Below are positions 47,876 through 56,325 of a stretch of DNA of 64,000 nt, piece after piece. A program made the translations under genes and the position numbers. Every line of letters begins with the position of its first letter. The stretch's first letter is position 1. The DNA comes from Legionella cherrii (lineage in GTDB: Bacteria; Pseudomonadota; Gammaproteobacteria; Legionellales; Legionellaceae). The stretch lies in contig NZ_LR134173.1 in assembly GCF_900635815.1 (NCBI RefSeq), forward strand, positions 2,450,001 through 2,514,000, written 5' to 3'. Below the pieces are notes generated by a model that was not told the origin of the DNA, ran no database searches, and saw only the letters and a list, made by a program, of their open reading frames with translations.

Positions 47876-49336
47876 ATGAACCTAAAAAAGACTTATCTCT
47901 CTGTGTTATATTCAATGATGCTTGGGTCTTCTGCTTTTGTAGCGCATGCTTCTTCAATTAACACCAAGGATGCGGTGAATGGAAAAATTGTTTCCGTATA
48001 TTTGCTTATAGATAGACCGGAACAGCTTCAACAATACGTTGATGATTTGGTTAAACTACAAAAACCTAATTTTAACCGTGTGCTCTTTTCATTTGTTCGA
48101 CCAACATTAATCGATTATCAGAGTGGTAGCCTCGCTGATACGGGAATATTGGGCTATTATACGGATCATGATGGAAAGGGCGCCCAAGCTTTTAATGCAT
48201 TAAAATCAGCGATCAAATTATCCAAACAAAAGAACATTCAAACCTTCCTCTCTGTAGGAGGTTGGAATTACAGCTGTAATTTTGATTTAACTCAAGAGGC
48301 CTGTGGTCCTCGTTCTTCATCTATAAACCAGATTTTTTATGATTGGTTTCCTGACCCATCTGATAAAGATCAAGCGAGCAAAGCAAAAACCTCTTATGCA
48401 AATATAGTAAAATTAGCGAATGATTTAGGTGTGGACGGTATTGATATTGACTATGAAGAATTTTGGCATGCTGATCAATATGCAGTAACTTGGGGACCTA
48501 GCTCTGCTGGTGAGTGGTCAACAGATATAGCCCAAAGAATACTTGATGCGGGTGGACCCACTTATGAAAATCTTATGAAATATGGAATAAGTTCAGGTTC
48601 TTCATTTGTTATGCCAAAGACAATTGATAAAGTTGATGCAATTTTACATACAATAATGGATGATCCGGGAGCGAAATACCTTAAGTTTGCTACAGCTGCG
48701 CCACCAGTTGGGGCGCGTCCAATTACAGGTTTTGTCTTTGGGGACAAATTCCCAGATATCTATTCAAAGGGTGGTCTTTGGTGGAAAGGAAATCTGAAAG
48801 GGTTATGGTATGACCTAATGAATAAGGATGAAGCAGTTGTGTCACGTTTTGATAGCTTGGGTGTAATGACCTATGATTTGTGTGGTGATAACCCAACTGT
48901 ATGTGCGCCTTACCCTGATGGACCTTTAGATTTGCGTGGTCAAGTCAGTGCTTATATGAAGGATTACACGAATTGGTTGAAAGCAGAGACTGTAAGCAAA
49001 CCTAGCCTAACAATTGACAACATTGGGAAAGTAACTTTTTTACCCGCCAAGTATCATATTCAAGCAAAAATCCTCTTTGGGTTTGAAGTAAATCAGCCAG
49101 CTTATCCTAAAAATATTAATGGCCAACTACAGCTAACCAATGAATTAGTGAACAAAATTCTTGATCAGCAAAAGGACAGTGGAGGCGTTATTATTTGGCA
49201 AATGTATTCAAAACAAAATACTGCGGTTCCTGATTCTACTACGGTAAAATATACGATTAATCAAAGTTGTAAGACTTTTTTAGCGAATGATAATCGATAT
49301 GATTGTAATGCTGATTTTCCAAGTGTTACGGAATAA
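47876..49336 (+). CDS. Secreted GH18 family chitinase
   Basis: A 486-residue glycoside hydrolase family 18 protein. A signal peptide ends near HASS (residue 25). SVGGW (126-130) and the catalytic DGIDIDYEE (187-195) with the DxxDxDxE residues Asp187, Asp190, Asp192 and catalytic Glu194 are intact. Extra segments around 200-310 form an insertion into the barrel. GGGAGAGGCG precedes the ATG. Secreted chitinases are used by Legionella for persistence; type II secretion is likely but not shown by the sequence. Confidence 0.9.
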   Translation: MNLKKTYLSVLYSMMLGSSAFVAHASSINTKDAVNGKIVSVYLLIDRPEQLQQYVDDLVKLQKPNFNRVLFSFVRPTLIDYQSGSLADTGILGYYTDHDGKGAQAFNALKSAIKLSKQKNIQTFLSVGGWNYSCNFDLTQEACGPRSSSINQIFYDWFPDPSDKDQASKAKTSYANIVKLANDLGVDGIDIDYEEFWHADQYAVTWGPSSAGEWSTDIAQRILDAGGPTYENLMKYGISSGSSFVMPKTIDKVDAILHTIMDDPGAKYLKFATAAPPVGARPITGFVFGDKFPDIYSKGGLWWKGNLKGLWYDLMNKDEAVVSRFDSLGVMTYDLCGDNPTVCAPYPDGPLDLRGQVSAYMKDYTNWLKAETVSKPSLTIDNIGKVTFLPAKYHIQAKILFGFEVNQPAYPKNINGQLQLTNELVNKILDQQKDSGGVIIWQMYSKQNTAVPDSTTVKYTINQSCKTFLANDNRYDCNADFPSVTE

Positions 49337-49410
49337 TCCCCTTTGCAACGATCTTGAAAATAACTATATGGGCAAATAAGATTCAAAAAATCATTTCTTA
49401 GGAAAAAGCC

Positions 49411-49665
49411 GTGCAAGATGGATTTGAATATATTAATCAGTTACCTCATGTTATAAAAAGTGAAGTAACCCAGTTTTTACCCACCAAAGATGCCATAATC
49501 TGTTCTATTATCTCAATAGGAAATCATGATTTATTCCGAAATCAATACTTAACTACGTTACACCGCGCCAGAAAACTTCTCCATCAAGTTGTTCGTGGAA
49601 ATCATCAAGCTGTAGCAAAGATGCTTGAAAAGAATCCAGCTTTAATGCATATGAGTGGCAAGTGA
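49411..49665 (+). CDS. Short F-box-like/ankyrin-like ORF, probably truncated
   Basis: An 84-residue ORF with GTG start and AGGA upstream. Residues about 9-45 (INQLPHVIKSEVTQFLPTKD, then AIICSIISIGNHDLF) resemble an F-box, and residues 51-80 (KLLHQVVRGNHQAVAKMLEK) resemble the first helix pair of ankyrin-like repeats seen in Legionella effectors that begin with an F-box. It stops abruptly after one repeat. It is therefore either a small stand-alone protein or the N-terminal remnant of a longer effector. The following 65 bases hold no continuation in frame. Confidence 0.55.
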   Translation: MQDGFEYINQLPHVIKSEVTQFLPTKDAIICSIISIGNHDLFRNQYLTTLHRARKLLHQVVRGNHQAVAKMLEKNPALMHMSGK

Positions 49666-49730
49666 CCGTCATTTAACTTGTTTGAAATTCAATACAAAAG
49701 CAGATATTAAACTGACAATTGATACAGTGT

Positions 49731-50546
49731 TTATAATTTTCGCTGTAAACCTGAGGCAGCGAGTATTTTGGTTGATATTTCTTCTATAGAATATTTTGTC
49801 GAATTAATGTACGGAATTTTTTCCTTTTGATACATCGCTTCAACTTCATTTACTTCGAGACGACATTGCTCTGGTGATGCGTACTTGCTGTTGGGTCTGC
49901 GCTCAGCTCTAATGTGATGCAAACGTTGTGGATCAATGGTTAATCCAAAAAGTTTATTTTTATAAGGTCTCAGTACTTCAGGTAATTTAAAACCTAATAT
50001 TTCCTCTTCAGTAAAAGGGTAATTCGCAGCTAAAATTCCATATTGAAGTGCCATATACAAACAACTTGGTGTTTTTCCACAACGTGAAACACCAATGAGA
50101 ATAATATCCGCCTTGTCATATCCACGAGTTTTTACTCCATCATCATGAGATAAAGCAAAATCGATTGCCTCAAGTCGATGCAAGTAAAGTTTACTGTTTA
50201 CCACACCATGAGTTCTTCCAACAGTATAAGAGGATTTTTCATTCAGCTCTTCTTCCATTGGGCCAATAAAAGTATTAAATAAATCAAACACACGGGCATT
50301 TGCTTTTTTTATGTAATTTCTGATTTCTGGGTCAATCAAAGTCATAAATACTAAAGGCTTAATTCCCTGTTCCTCAAATGCATGGTTGATCTGTTCCACT
50401 GCGTGTTCCGCTTTTTTTAAGGAATCGATATAGGGAATAGTAAGCTTTTCAAATTTTATGTTTTCAAATTGCGTAATTAAACTATGGCCAAAAGTTTCGG
50501 CGGTAATTCCTGTACCATCAGAGATCATAAAAACATAGCGCTTCAT
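49731..50546 (-). CDS. ppsR: PEP synthetase regulatory kinase/pyrophosphorylase
   Basis: A 271-residue DUF299 protein with the P-loop GVSRCGKTP at about 152-160 and the N-terminal SDGTGITAETFG. PpsR inactivates phosphoenolpyruvate synthase by ADP-dependent phosphorylation of a threonine and reactivates it by phosphorolysis. In many genomes ppsA is adjacent and divergent; here the divergent gene encodes a membrane protein, so ppsA must be elsewhere. Confidence 0.95.
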   Translation of the reverse strand: MKRYVFMISDGTGITAETFGHSLITQFENIKFEKLTIPYIDSLKKAEHAVEQINHAFEEQGIKPLVFMTLIDPEIRNYIKKANARVFDLFNTFIGPMEEELNEKSSYTVGRTHGVVNSKLYLHRLEAIDFALSHDDGVKTRGYDKADIILIGVSRCGKTPSCLYMALQYGILAANYPFTEEEILGFKLPEVLRPYKNKLFGLTIDPQRLHHIRAERRPNSKYASPEQCRLEVNEVEAMYQKEKIPYINSTKYSIEEISTKILAASGLQRKL

Positions 50547-50670
50547 AGGCTGCCTTAATAAAAAGTATCTATATTATATTTTAAAATGAATTAGTTAATA
50601 TCACCAGCAAGTGTACTTATTTAGATCCATCTGCTATCTTAAATTTAAGAAAAGGATATTTAAGGTTACT

Positions 50671-51129
50671 ATGGAACAAGATCGATTTAGCAGCAATAGC
50701 AAACTCTATATTCTAGGCATGATATGTTTGGTTCTCTGCCTGGGCTTATTTTTCTTTAGTTTATATATCTTGCCCTACCTGGCTTGGGGGCTAAATTATA
50801 ATGTGCCTGCGATTATTTTAGATCTTTTGAGCTCATTGCAGGATGATTATAATTACAGTATTGGAGCCAGTAAAGTTATTGCTTGGCTTATATTTTTTGT
50901 GCCGAGCATGATTACCGGACTGATCTCCTATTTTGTATCGAACTACATTGATAATAATCTTTATAAATCAGAGTTAAATACAAAAGAGGAGCAAGAAACT
51001 CCTCCAAGTAAACAAATTGGGAAAGAAATAAGAGAGTCTGCTGGTTTTGGATTAAAGATTCTTGGGTTAATGATCCTGATTGTTCTTGTGATTTTTTTAT
51101 TGCAATATCTAATCCAATCAACATCATAG
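50671..51129 (+). CDS. Orphan three-TM membrane protein
   Basis: A 152-residue protein with three hydrophobic segments (about residues 12-35, 66-90 and 128-150) and a charged loop between the second and third. The frame is open from 50611; ATG 50671 has AAGG seven bases upstream and gives a sensible N-terminus. Eighteen bases downstream starts a Sel1/TPR-like gene, so the two are likely cotranscribed and may act together. I do not recognise it. Confidence 0.65.
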   Translation: MEQDRFSSNSKLYILGMICLVLCLGLFFFSLYILPYLAWGLNYNVPAIILDLLSSLQDDYNYSIGASKVIAWLIFFVPSMITGLISYFVSNYIDNNLYKSELNTKEEQETPPSKQIGKEIRESAGFGLKILGLMILIVLVIFLLQYLIQSTS

Positions 51130-51147
51130 CAAACGGCAGGAGAAGTT

Positions 51148-51738
51148 ATGGCCTATTTAAAACGCTGGAAAATTAAAAAAATTACTAAGCGAATAAAAGC
51201 GATGCAAGCAAATCGGGTAAATAATCAACCCGGAGATGAAATGCTAAAAAAGGAAATTGCTTACTATTTTGAGCTGGCATCCATATACAGTAAGTTAAAA
51301 TGCAATAAAAAATTCCCTTATGCAAATTTAATGTACATGGAATGTTATAGGGCAGCTGCAGGATTGGATGATGCAGAGGCAAATTATCAATTAGGGCAAA
51401 TGATTCTTGAAGAAGCTAAATTCAGACAAAATTTAGAAAAAGAAGGTGTTTTTAAGAGCGAAGCAAACTTAAAAAAATGCAATCAGCTTTTTGAAGAGGC
51501 ACATGCTTATTTATCTGCTGCAATCGCTTTAGGCCATGTCGGTGCAAAACGATTAAGAGGCCTAAGCTTTATTAATGGTTGGGGACTTGAAGCGGATAAG
51601 AAGGCTGGTTTTGAGTTAATTGTTGCAAGTATTGAGGAAGAGGGTTCATGGGATAGAGTACCCCAAATTTTTGCGTCCATGGGCCTGAATAAACCTGAAT
51701 TTTTTTCACAAATCATGCAACGCAGGAAGTCATCATAA
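51148..51738 (+). CDS. Sel1/TPR-like repeat protein
   Basis: A 196-residue soluble protein with an N-terminal basic segment (LKRWKIKKITKRIKAMQ) and helical repeats of Sel1-like type, for example YMECYRAAAGLDDAEANYQLGQ and LSAAIALGHVGAKRLRGLSF. Sel1-like proteins are scaffolds, and in Legionella several (EnhC, LpnE, LidL) affect host entry or trafficking. It has no signal peptide. GGAGAAG precedes the ATG. A terminator follows at 51746-51782. Confidence 0.7.
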   Translation: MAYLKRWKIKKITKRIKAMQANRVNNQPGDEMLKKEIAYYFELASIYSKLKCNKKFPYANLMYMECYRAAAGLDDAEANYQLGQMILEEAKFRQNLEKEGVFKSEANLKKCNQLFEEAHAYLSAAIALGHVGAKRLRGLSFINGWGLEADKKAGFELIVASIEEEGSWDRVPQIFASMGLNKPEFFSQIMQRRKSS

Positions 51739-51745
51739 GCATATA

Positions 51746-51782
51746 GTCTGGGTATATATTAAGACCATGCCCAGACATTTTT
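51746..51782 (+). terminator. Terminator after the membrane/Sel1 pair
   Basis: GTCTGGG and CCCAGAC form a 7-bp stem with a 17-base loop, followed by ATTTTT. Confidence 0.6.
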
Positions 51783-52161
51783 AGTAGTTAAGTACTATGG
51801 TTTCAAATGCATTATTATTCTTTTTTTGCTGAATTCTAAGTAAAAGTTCCTATCCAAAAAATTTGACACATCATTACCCCCAGATTAATTAGCGAATATT
51901 TGTCAAATATTTGTATATGCCTTATCTTTACCTCTTGAAGTTATTGATAATCATGCTACTTTTGGCGGCCTGGGAGAAGATTCAATGTAAATGGCTTACA
52001 TGAATAATGAAATGATAATAAAAATAATTTCTACTGAGCATCATGTTGGCTTTGGTTAAGGATAAGAGCGATTATGTGTTCATCCAACTCCATATCATTT
52101 TCTTCTCGCTCATAACACTGTGTAAACCGTAGTTTAAATTGGTTTTTAAGGAATGATGTAG
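51783..52161. other. Gene-free stretch before the ATP-grasp gene
   Basis: About 380 bases with no credible open reading frame. A possible promoter has TTGACA at 51863-51868 and TAATTA at 51886-51891, 17 bases apart. An ATGTAA/TTACAT inverted repeat lies near 51986-52003. No repeat family member is seen. The ATP-grasp gene's mRNA would have a long leader if the promoter call is right. Confidence 0.3.
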
Positions 52162-53304
52162 ATGAACATTTTAGTTACTGGTGGTAGAGCACCTGCTACC
52201 ATGGATATTATGCGTAGCCTCATGAATCAGGGATATCAGGTTTATAGTGCTGAAAGTTTGCTTTTTCCACTCGCGCGATGTGTTAAAGGAATAAAAAAGC
52301 ATTTTGTCATCCCTAAGCCCAATCAGGATCTCACTGCGTTTATAAAGGCAATAAAAGAAATAGTAATTCAATATAAAATTGATCTACTTATTCCTACATG
52401 TGAAGAAATTTTTTATATCAGCCAGGGCTATGAGGAGCTATCACAACACACTAAGGTTTTTTGCGAACCTTTTGAGCGTTTAAATCAGTTGCATCATAAA
52501 TATACGTTTAATCAACTTGTGCGCGAATATGGTTTGACGGCACCTCAAAGTTGGTTAGTTAACACAGATAAGGACAAGCAAAATCTTCCTCAGGCCGCAG
52601 CGCTTGTATTAAAACCTGTTTTTTCCCGTCTTGGTTCCCATACACTCATTAAACCGTCGCCCAAAGCTCTTGCTAATCTTACAATTAATGAACCGTATAT
52701 TGCTCAAGATTTTATTCAAGGAAAAGAATACAGTACTTATGCCATTGCCCGTAATGGAGAGGTATTAATTCAATCGTGTTATCACTCTAAATATCGGGTA
52801 GGACGTTCTACTGGAATTTATTTTGAGCCGGCAGAAATAAAACCAATTACCGAATTTATCAAAACATTTTGCAAACGTTTCCAATTTAGTGGCCAAATTG
52901 GGTTTGATTTTATTTTGATGAACGATAAGGCCTATGTTTTAGAGTGTAATCCAAGAGTAACTAGTGGCTTCCACCTTCTCACCGATAAAATTGATTGGCA
53001 TAGTATTTTAAGTGGACAGCGTCAATATGATATTCCCAATATGCAACATATGCAGCCGTTCATGCTCGGCCAGGGAATGATGCTTCATAGCCTCAAATAT
53101 TTGCTTAAAAATCCAGTTCGTTTTATCAAAGATTACCGAAGAGCACATGATGTATTAAAAAACAAGGCATATCGCTGGTTAAGGTTTAAAAGCACACTGA
53201 TGATCCTGAATGTGTTTTGCCGAGCAATCAGAGTGAGAAAAGGATTTTATCCAGCTTCAACCTATGATATTGATTTCAATGGAGTTGAGAATCCATCAAG
53301 ATAA
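52162..53304 (+). CDS. Orphan ATP-grasp carboxylate-amine ligase-like enzyme
   Basis: A 380-residue ATP-grasp protein. The pre-ATP-grasp part (residues 1-105) begins NILVTGGRAPATMDIMRSL; the ATP-grasp fold follows with LVLKPVFSRLGSHT and EPYIAQDFIQGKEYS, and the magnesium-binding stretch ends GFDFILMNDKAYVLECNPRVTSG. These enzymes ligate a carboxylate to an amine, making acyl-phosphate intermediates. No partner synthetase or carrier protein lies nearby; the closest genes are a small secreted protein and an RpiB-like isomerase. Substrates are unknown. Confidence 0.8.
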   Translation: MNILVTGGRAPATMDIMRSLMNQGYQVYSAESLLFPLARCVKGIKKHFVIPKPNQDLTAFIKAIKEIVIQYKIDLLIPTCEEIFYISQGYEELSQHTKVFCEPFERLNQLHHKYTFNQLVREYGLTAPQSWLVNTDKDKQNLPQAAALVLKPVFSRLGSHTLIKPSPKALANLTINEPYIAQDFIQGKEYSTYAIARNGEVLIQSCYHSKYRVGRSTGIYFEPAEIKPITEFIKTFCKRFQFSGQIGFDFILMNDKAYVLECNPRVTSGFHLLTDKIDWHSILSGQRQYDIPNMQHMQPFMLGQGMMLHSLKYLLKNPVRFIKDYRRAHDVLKNKAYRWLRFKSTLMILNVFCRAIRVRKGFYPASTYDIDFNGVENPSR

Positions 53305-53350
53305 AGTTTATCAGCTACTACCTCGGTGAATCGCTGCGTGAGTTTTCTTG

Positions 53351-53435
53351 CCGTCATCCTGAGTGCAATGAGGGATCTCCATGCTTTTAGTACTGTGTTG
53401 CAACCGGAGCTCCCTCATTGCACTTGGGGAGACGG
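53351..53435. repeat. Dispersed palindromic repeat, copy 4 (best preserved)
   Basis: The left arm begins CCGTCATCCTGAGTGCAATG and the right arm ends CACTTGGGGAGACGG; arms are about 30 bases and nearly perfect inverted copies around a 24-base loop. GGGATCTCC and GGAGCTCCC inside match copies 1 and 3. It occupies much of the 199-base gap between the ATP-grasp and secreted-protein genes. Confidence 0.75.
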
Positions 53436-53503
53436 TAATACTAAAAACCCCAATTTCTTTATTGCCTATACTTAAAAGAGTTAATGCTTTAAGGATATAA
53501 AAA

Positions 53504-53971
53504 ATGAAAAGAATATTTTTGTTTGGTGTTGGATTTTTAATGGGTATACAAATTTTTGCTCTTAACGCATCTACACCTAAAGCGAATCCAGATGTAAATA
53601 AGTCCTTATTACCCTCACCTTTTCCTGTTTATATTCTTGGAAATAATGGAGTTATTAATCATCCTTATCCAGGTGCTGAACAGGCTTTTTTACCCACAGA
53701 TAATAGTTATACTCTGGATCCAGGCTGTTATATTGCATGTTATTCGCATAACCAAGGTGTTTATCCTGTGGCTGAAAATATTTATGTAATGGGGCAAATC
53801 CGGGTTCGAGGAAGATACGTGGATCGGATATGCCAGCCAGAAGGGTATAAAGGAATAGATATAAGTACGATAGGTCATTTTAAACTCCTCTGTTCGGTAA
53901 AAATCGATGCTTGTAAAAATAATTCATGTTGGGCTGGAGGCGATACAGGGGGTTGGTTTGGCGTGCAGTAA
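53504..53971 (+). CDS. Small secreted cysteine-containing protein
   Basis: I do not recognise this 155-residue protein. A signal peptide (hydrophobic to about residue 19, cleavage near FALNAS) is clear, and the mature part has six cysteines and is rich in Gly, Pro and Tyr (PGCYIACYSHNQGVYP, CKNNSCWAGGDTGGW), suggesting a disulfide-bonded periplasmic or secreted protein. AAGGATATAAAA precedes the ATG. It is flanked by a repeat element and the RpiB-like gene. Confidence 0.7.
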   Translation: MKRIFLFGVGFLMGIQIFALNASTPKANPDVNKSLLPSPFPVYILGNNGVINHPYPGAEQAFLPTDNSYTLDPGCYIACYSHNQGVYPVAENIYVMGQIRVRGRYVDRICQPEGYKGIDISTIGHFKLLCSVKIDACKNNSCWAGGDTGGWFGVQ

Positions 53972-54056
53972 TACAGCTAAAGCATAGAGATCTTCGGTTA
54001 AGTTTGGGATGACGGGAGGTTACCAGGTTTTTTGAATGGCAAGGAGTTATAAGTCG

Positions 54057-54500
54057 ATGAAAATAGCAGTGTGCAGTGATGAGCTCTATCCAGTTAATGA
54101 GTTCGTTGTGCAAGAGCTTGAACGTTTGGGGCATCAAGTGGTCCTCTTCGGGGCAATCAAAACAGGGCAAAGTGAACCATGGATAAAAACCGCTCATGTT
54201 GCTGCTGAGGCGATTCGGAAGGGTGAGTGTGATGAGGGTATTTTCTTTTGCTGGACTGGTACAGGCATTTCGATCGTGGCGAATAAAATTCCGGGTATAA
54301 GGGCGGCTCTTTGTACTGATGCTCAGACAGCAAAGGGTGCAAGAATATGGAATAGCGCGAACGTTTTGGCTCTATCCAATCGTTTGTTAACCCAAGATTT
54401 GGCCAAAGAAATTTTAGATTCTTGGTTTAATACTAAAACGGATGAAAAAGGGAAAGAGGTTATCAACGAAATTGATGCAATAGAGCGGGGATATCGCTAA
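54057..54500 (+). CDS. RpiB/LacA/LacB family sugar-phosphate isomerase
   Basis: A 147-residue protein of the RpiB family. FCWTGTGISIVANKIPGIRAAL corresponds to the CGTGIG...ANKVPGIRAAL motif; the cysteine matches the catalytic base of E. coli RpiB, although the local sequence (CWTGTG) is altered. NSANVLALSNRLLT matches the C-terminal signature. It would interconvert ribose 5-phosphate and ribulose 5-phosphate or a related sugar phosphate. ATG 54057 with AAGGAG ten bases before is chosen over ATG 54036. Confidence 0.82.
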   Translation: MKIAVCSDELYPVNEFVVQELERLGHQVVLFGAIKTGQSEPWIKTAHVAAEAIRKGECDEGIFFCWTGTGISIVANKIPGIRAALCTDAQTAKGARIWNSANVLALSNRLLTQDLAKEILDSWFNTKTDEKGKEVINEIDAIERGYR

Positions 54501-54641
54501 CTTAGATTCATTAGAAATTACAATTAAGTCGCTGACTCGATTCCTATTTGCTTAGACCATTTTTAATCTAGCATGATTAAGTACTTGTATCATTATGACT
54601 TTTTGGGCTAAATTAGAGTTTTGCCTGCTTAAGGTTTATTT

Positions 54642-56222
54642 ATGTTAAAACGTGATATTTCAACAACTAACATTCTAATTGCCTCTGCAGGTGGAATGAT
54701 TGGTTCCGGATGGTTATTTAGTCCATTCATTAGCGCCCAAATGGCAGGTAGTAATTCATTAATTTCATGGGGTATTGCTACTGTTTTTATGCTGTTTATT
54801 GCACTTCCTTTGTGCGAACTTGGAACGATGTTTCCCATTTCTGGAGGAATGTCTAACTATCCAACTTTTACCCATGGGAAGGAAGTCGGATTTTTGTTTG
54901 CATGGACATCGTGGTTGTCTTATGTTGTTATGACCCCTATAGAAATTCAGGCAATTCTGCAATATTCAAGTCACTTTTTTCCAGTATTAATTGTCAAAGA
55001 CTCAACAACGTTTACGCTTTCTGGATATGGTTATGTTGCCGCGATAAGCATCATGCTTTTTGTCGTTGTATTGAATTCCTATGGAATTAAATTGCTGGTT
55101 GAATGTAATAAGTATGCAAGTATTATTAAATTTATATTACCAAGCATTGCCATTGTTTCTTTACTTCAAGTTGCACCAAACCTTGGCAACGTGCAAATTG
55201 AATTGTCTTCAAAAGAAAGTTGGATAAATATTTTCACTGCACTCTCTGCAGGAGGTATTGCCTTTGCGTTTACTGGATTCCAGAATGGTTTGATATTGGC
55301 TGGGGAGGTAAAAAATCCACAGCGAAATATCCCCATTGCGATACTAGGGGCTGTGCTGATTGGATTTATTTTGTACTTTATGTTGCAATTGAGTTTTATC
55401 GCAGCGGTTCCTCAGAAATACCTAACTAATGGCTGGCATGCTCTAAGTTATCCAGGTGATAGCGGACCTTTAGTCGGCTTAGCTTTACTCTCAGGACTCA
55501 GTGTTGTGGCAACTTTACTATTAATCGATGCTGCTTTTTCCCCCTTTGGAACAACGCTCGTTTATACAGCCGCAACGTCACGCATTTTATATGGGATGGC
55601 ACTAAATGATCATTTACCCAAAATCTTTTTAAAGGTAAATCGACATAAGATCCCTTACGTGACGCTGTATGCAAATTTATTAGTTGGAATGCTTTCATTT
55701 CTACCATTTCCTGGATGGCAAAAGTTGGTGGCTTTTCTTTCTTCAGCTAGTATTTTGTCATATAGCATCGGGCCTATATGTCTTTTAGCAATGCGTAAAT
55801 TACAGCCACAAACACCAAGACCTTTTAGACTGTCCGGTGCATTAGTTTGTTCACATATTGCATTTTATTTTTGCAATTTAATGCTGTATTGGTGCGGATT
55901 TTCGATCATATGGAAACTGGATATTGCTTTACTTATTGGTATTTTGATTTATTGCATTTACCATCGTAAAAACAGCTGGGATAATAGTGCACTTTTATAT
56001 TGGTTTTTATTTTATATGATGACGATACTTGTTATCTCCTATTTGGGTGTTTTTGGAGGTATAGGTATTTTAAAGTTCCCCTTTGACTTGTTGAGTTTAT
56101 TACCCTTGAGTATCTTTATTCTTTATTCATCTCAAAAATTGTTGAGTCCTGAGCGTCATGAACATGTTGTCTCTCTCTCAGAAGAATCTACTGTAGTGTT
56201 AGAGGAGAAGATTCTTACTTAA
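54642..56222 (+). CDS. APC family amino acid permease
   Basis: A 526-residue transporter with 12-14 membrane segments. It opens TNILIASAGGMIGSGWLF, the APC-family helix 1 with the substrate-binding GSG motif, and later has FAFTGFQNGLILAGEVKNP, which matches the amino acid permease consensus. Probably imports an amino acid or polyamine by proton symport or antiport; substrate is not readable. A stand-alone gene followed by dacB. Confidence 0.88.
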   Translation: MLKRDISTTNILIASAGGMIGSGWLFSPFISAQMAGSNSLISWGIATVFMLFIALPLCELGTMFPISGGMSNYPTFTHGKEVGFLFAWTSWLSYVVMTPIEIQAILQYSSHFFPVLIVKDSTTFTLSGYGYVAAISIMLFVVVLNSYGIKLLVECNKYASIIKFILPSIAIVSLLQVAPNLGNVQIELSSKESWINIFTALSAGGIAFAFTGFQNGLILAGEVKNPQRNIPIAILGAVLIGFILYFMLQLSFIAAVPQKYLTNGWHALSYPGDSGPLVGLALLSGLSVVATLLLIDAAFSPFGTTLVYTAATSRILYGMALNDHLPKIFLKVNRHKIPYVTLYANLLVGMLSFLPFPGWQKLVAFLSSASILSYSIGPICLLAMRKLQPQTPRPFRLSGALVCSHIAFYFCNLMLYWCGFSIIWKLDIALLIGILIYCIYHRKNSWDNSALLYWFLFYMMTILVISYLGVFGGIGILKFPFDLLSLLPLSIFILYSSQKLLSPERHEHVVSLSEESTVVLEEKILT

Positions 56223-56325
56223 AGTCGATGTATTTAAAAGGAGTAGGATTCTGAATGGGAAGTATCTGTAACATTCTTAATCATAGGGGTTGCACTTCGG
56301 CTCTGAATGGGTAAAGCTATACTTC

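Noticed and set aside
51746..52161. Riboswitch in the leader of the ATP-grasp gene
   Set aside because: The 400-base stretch has no conserved riboswitch motif I can recognise and only weak local pairing.
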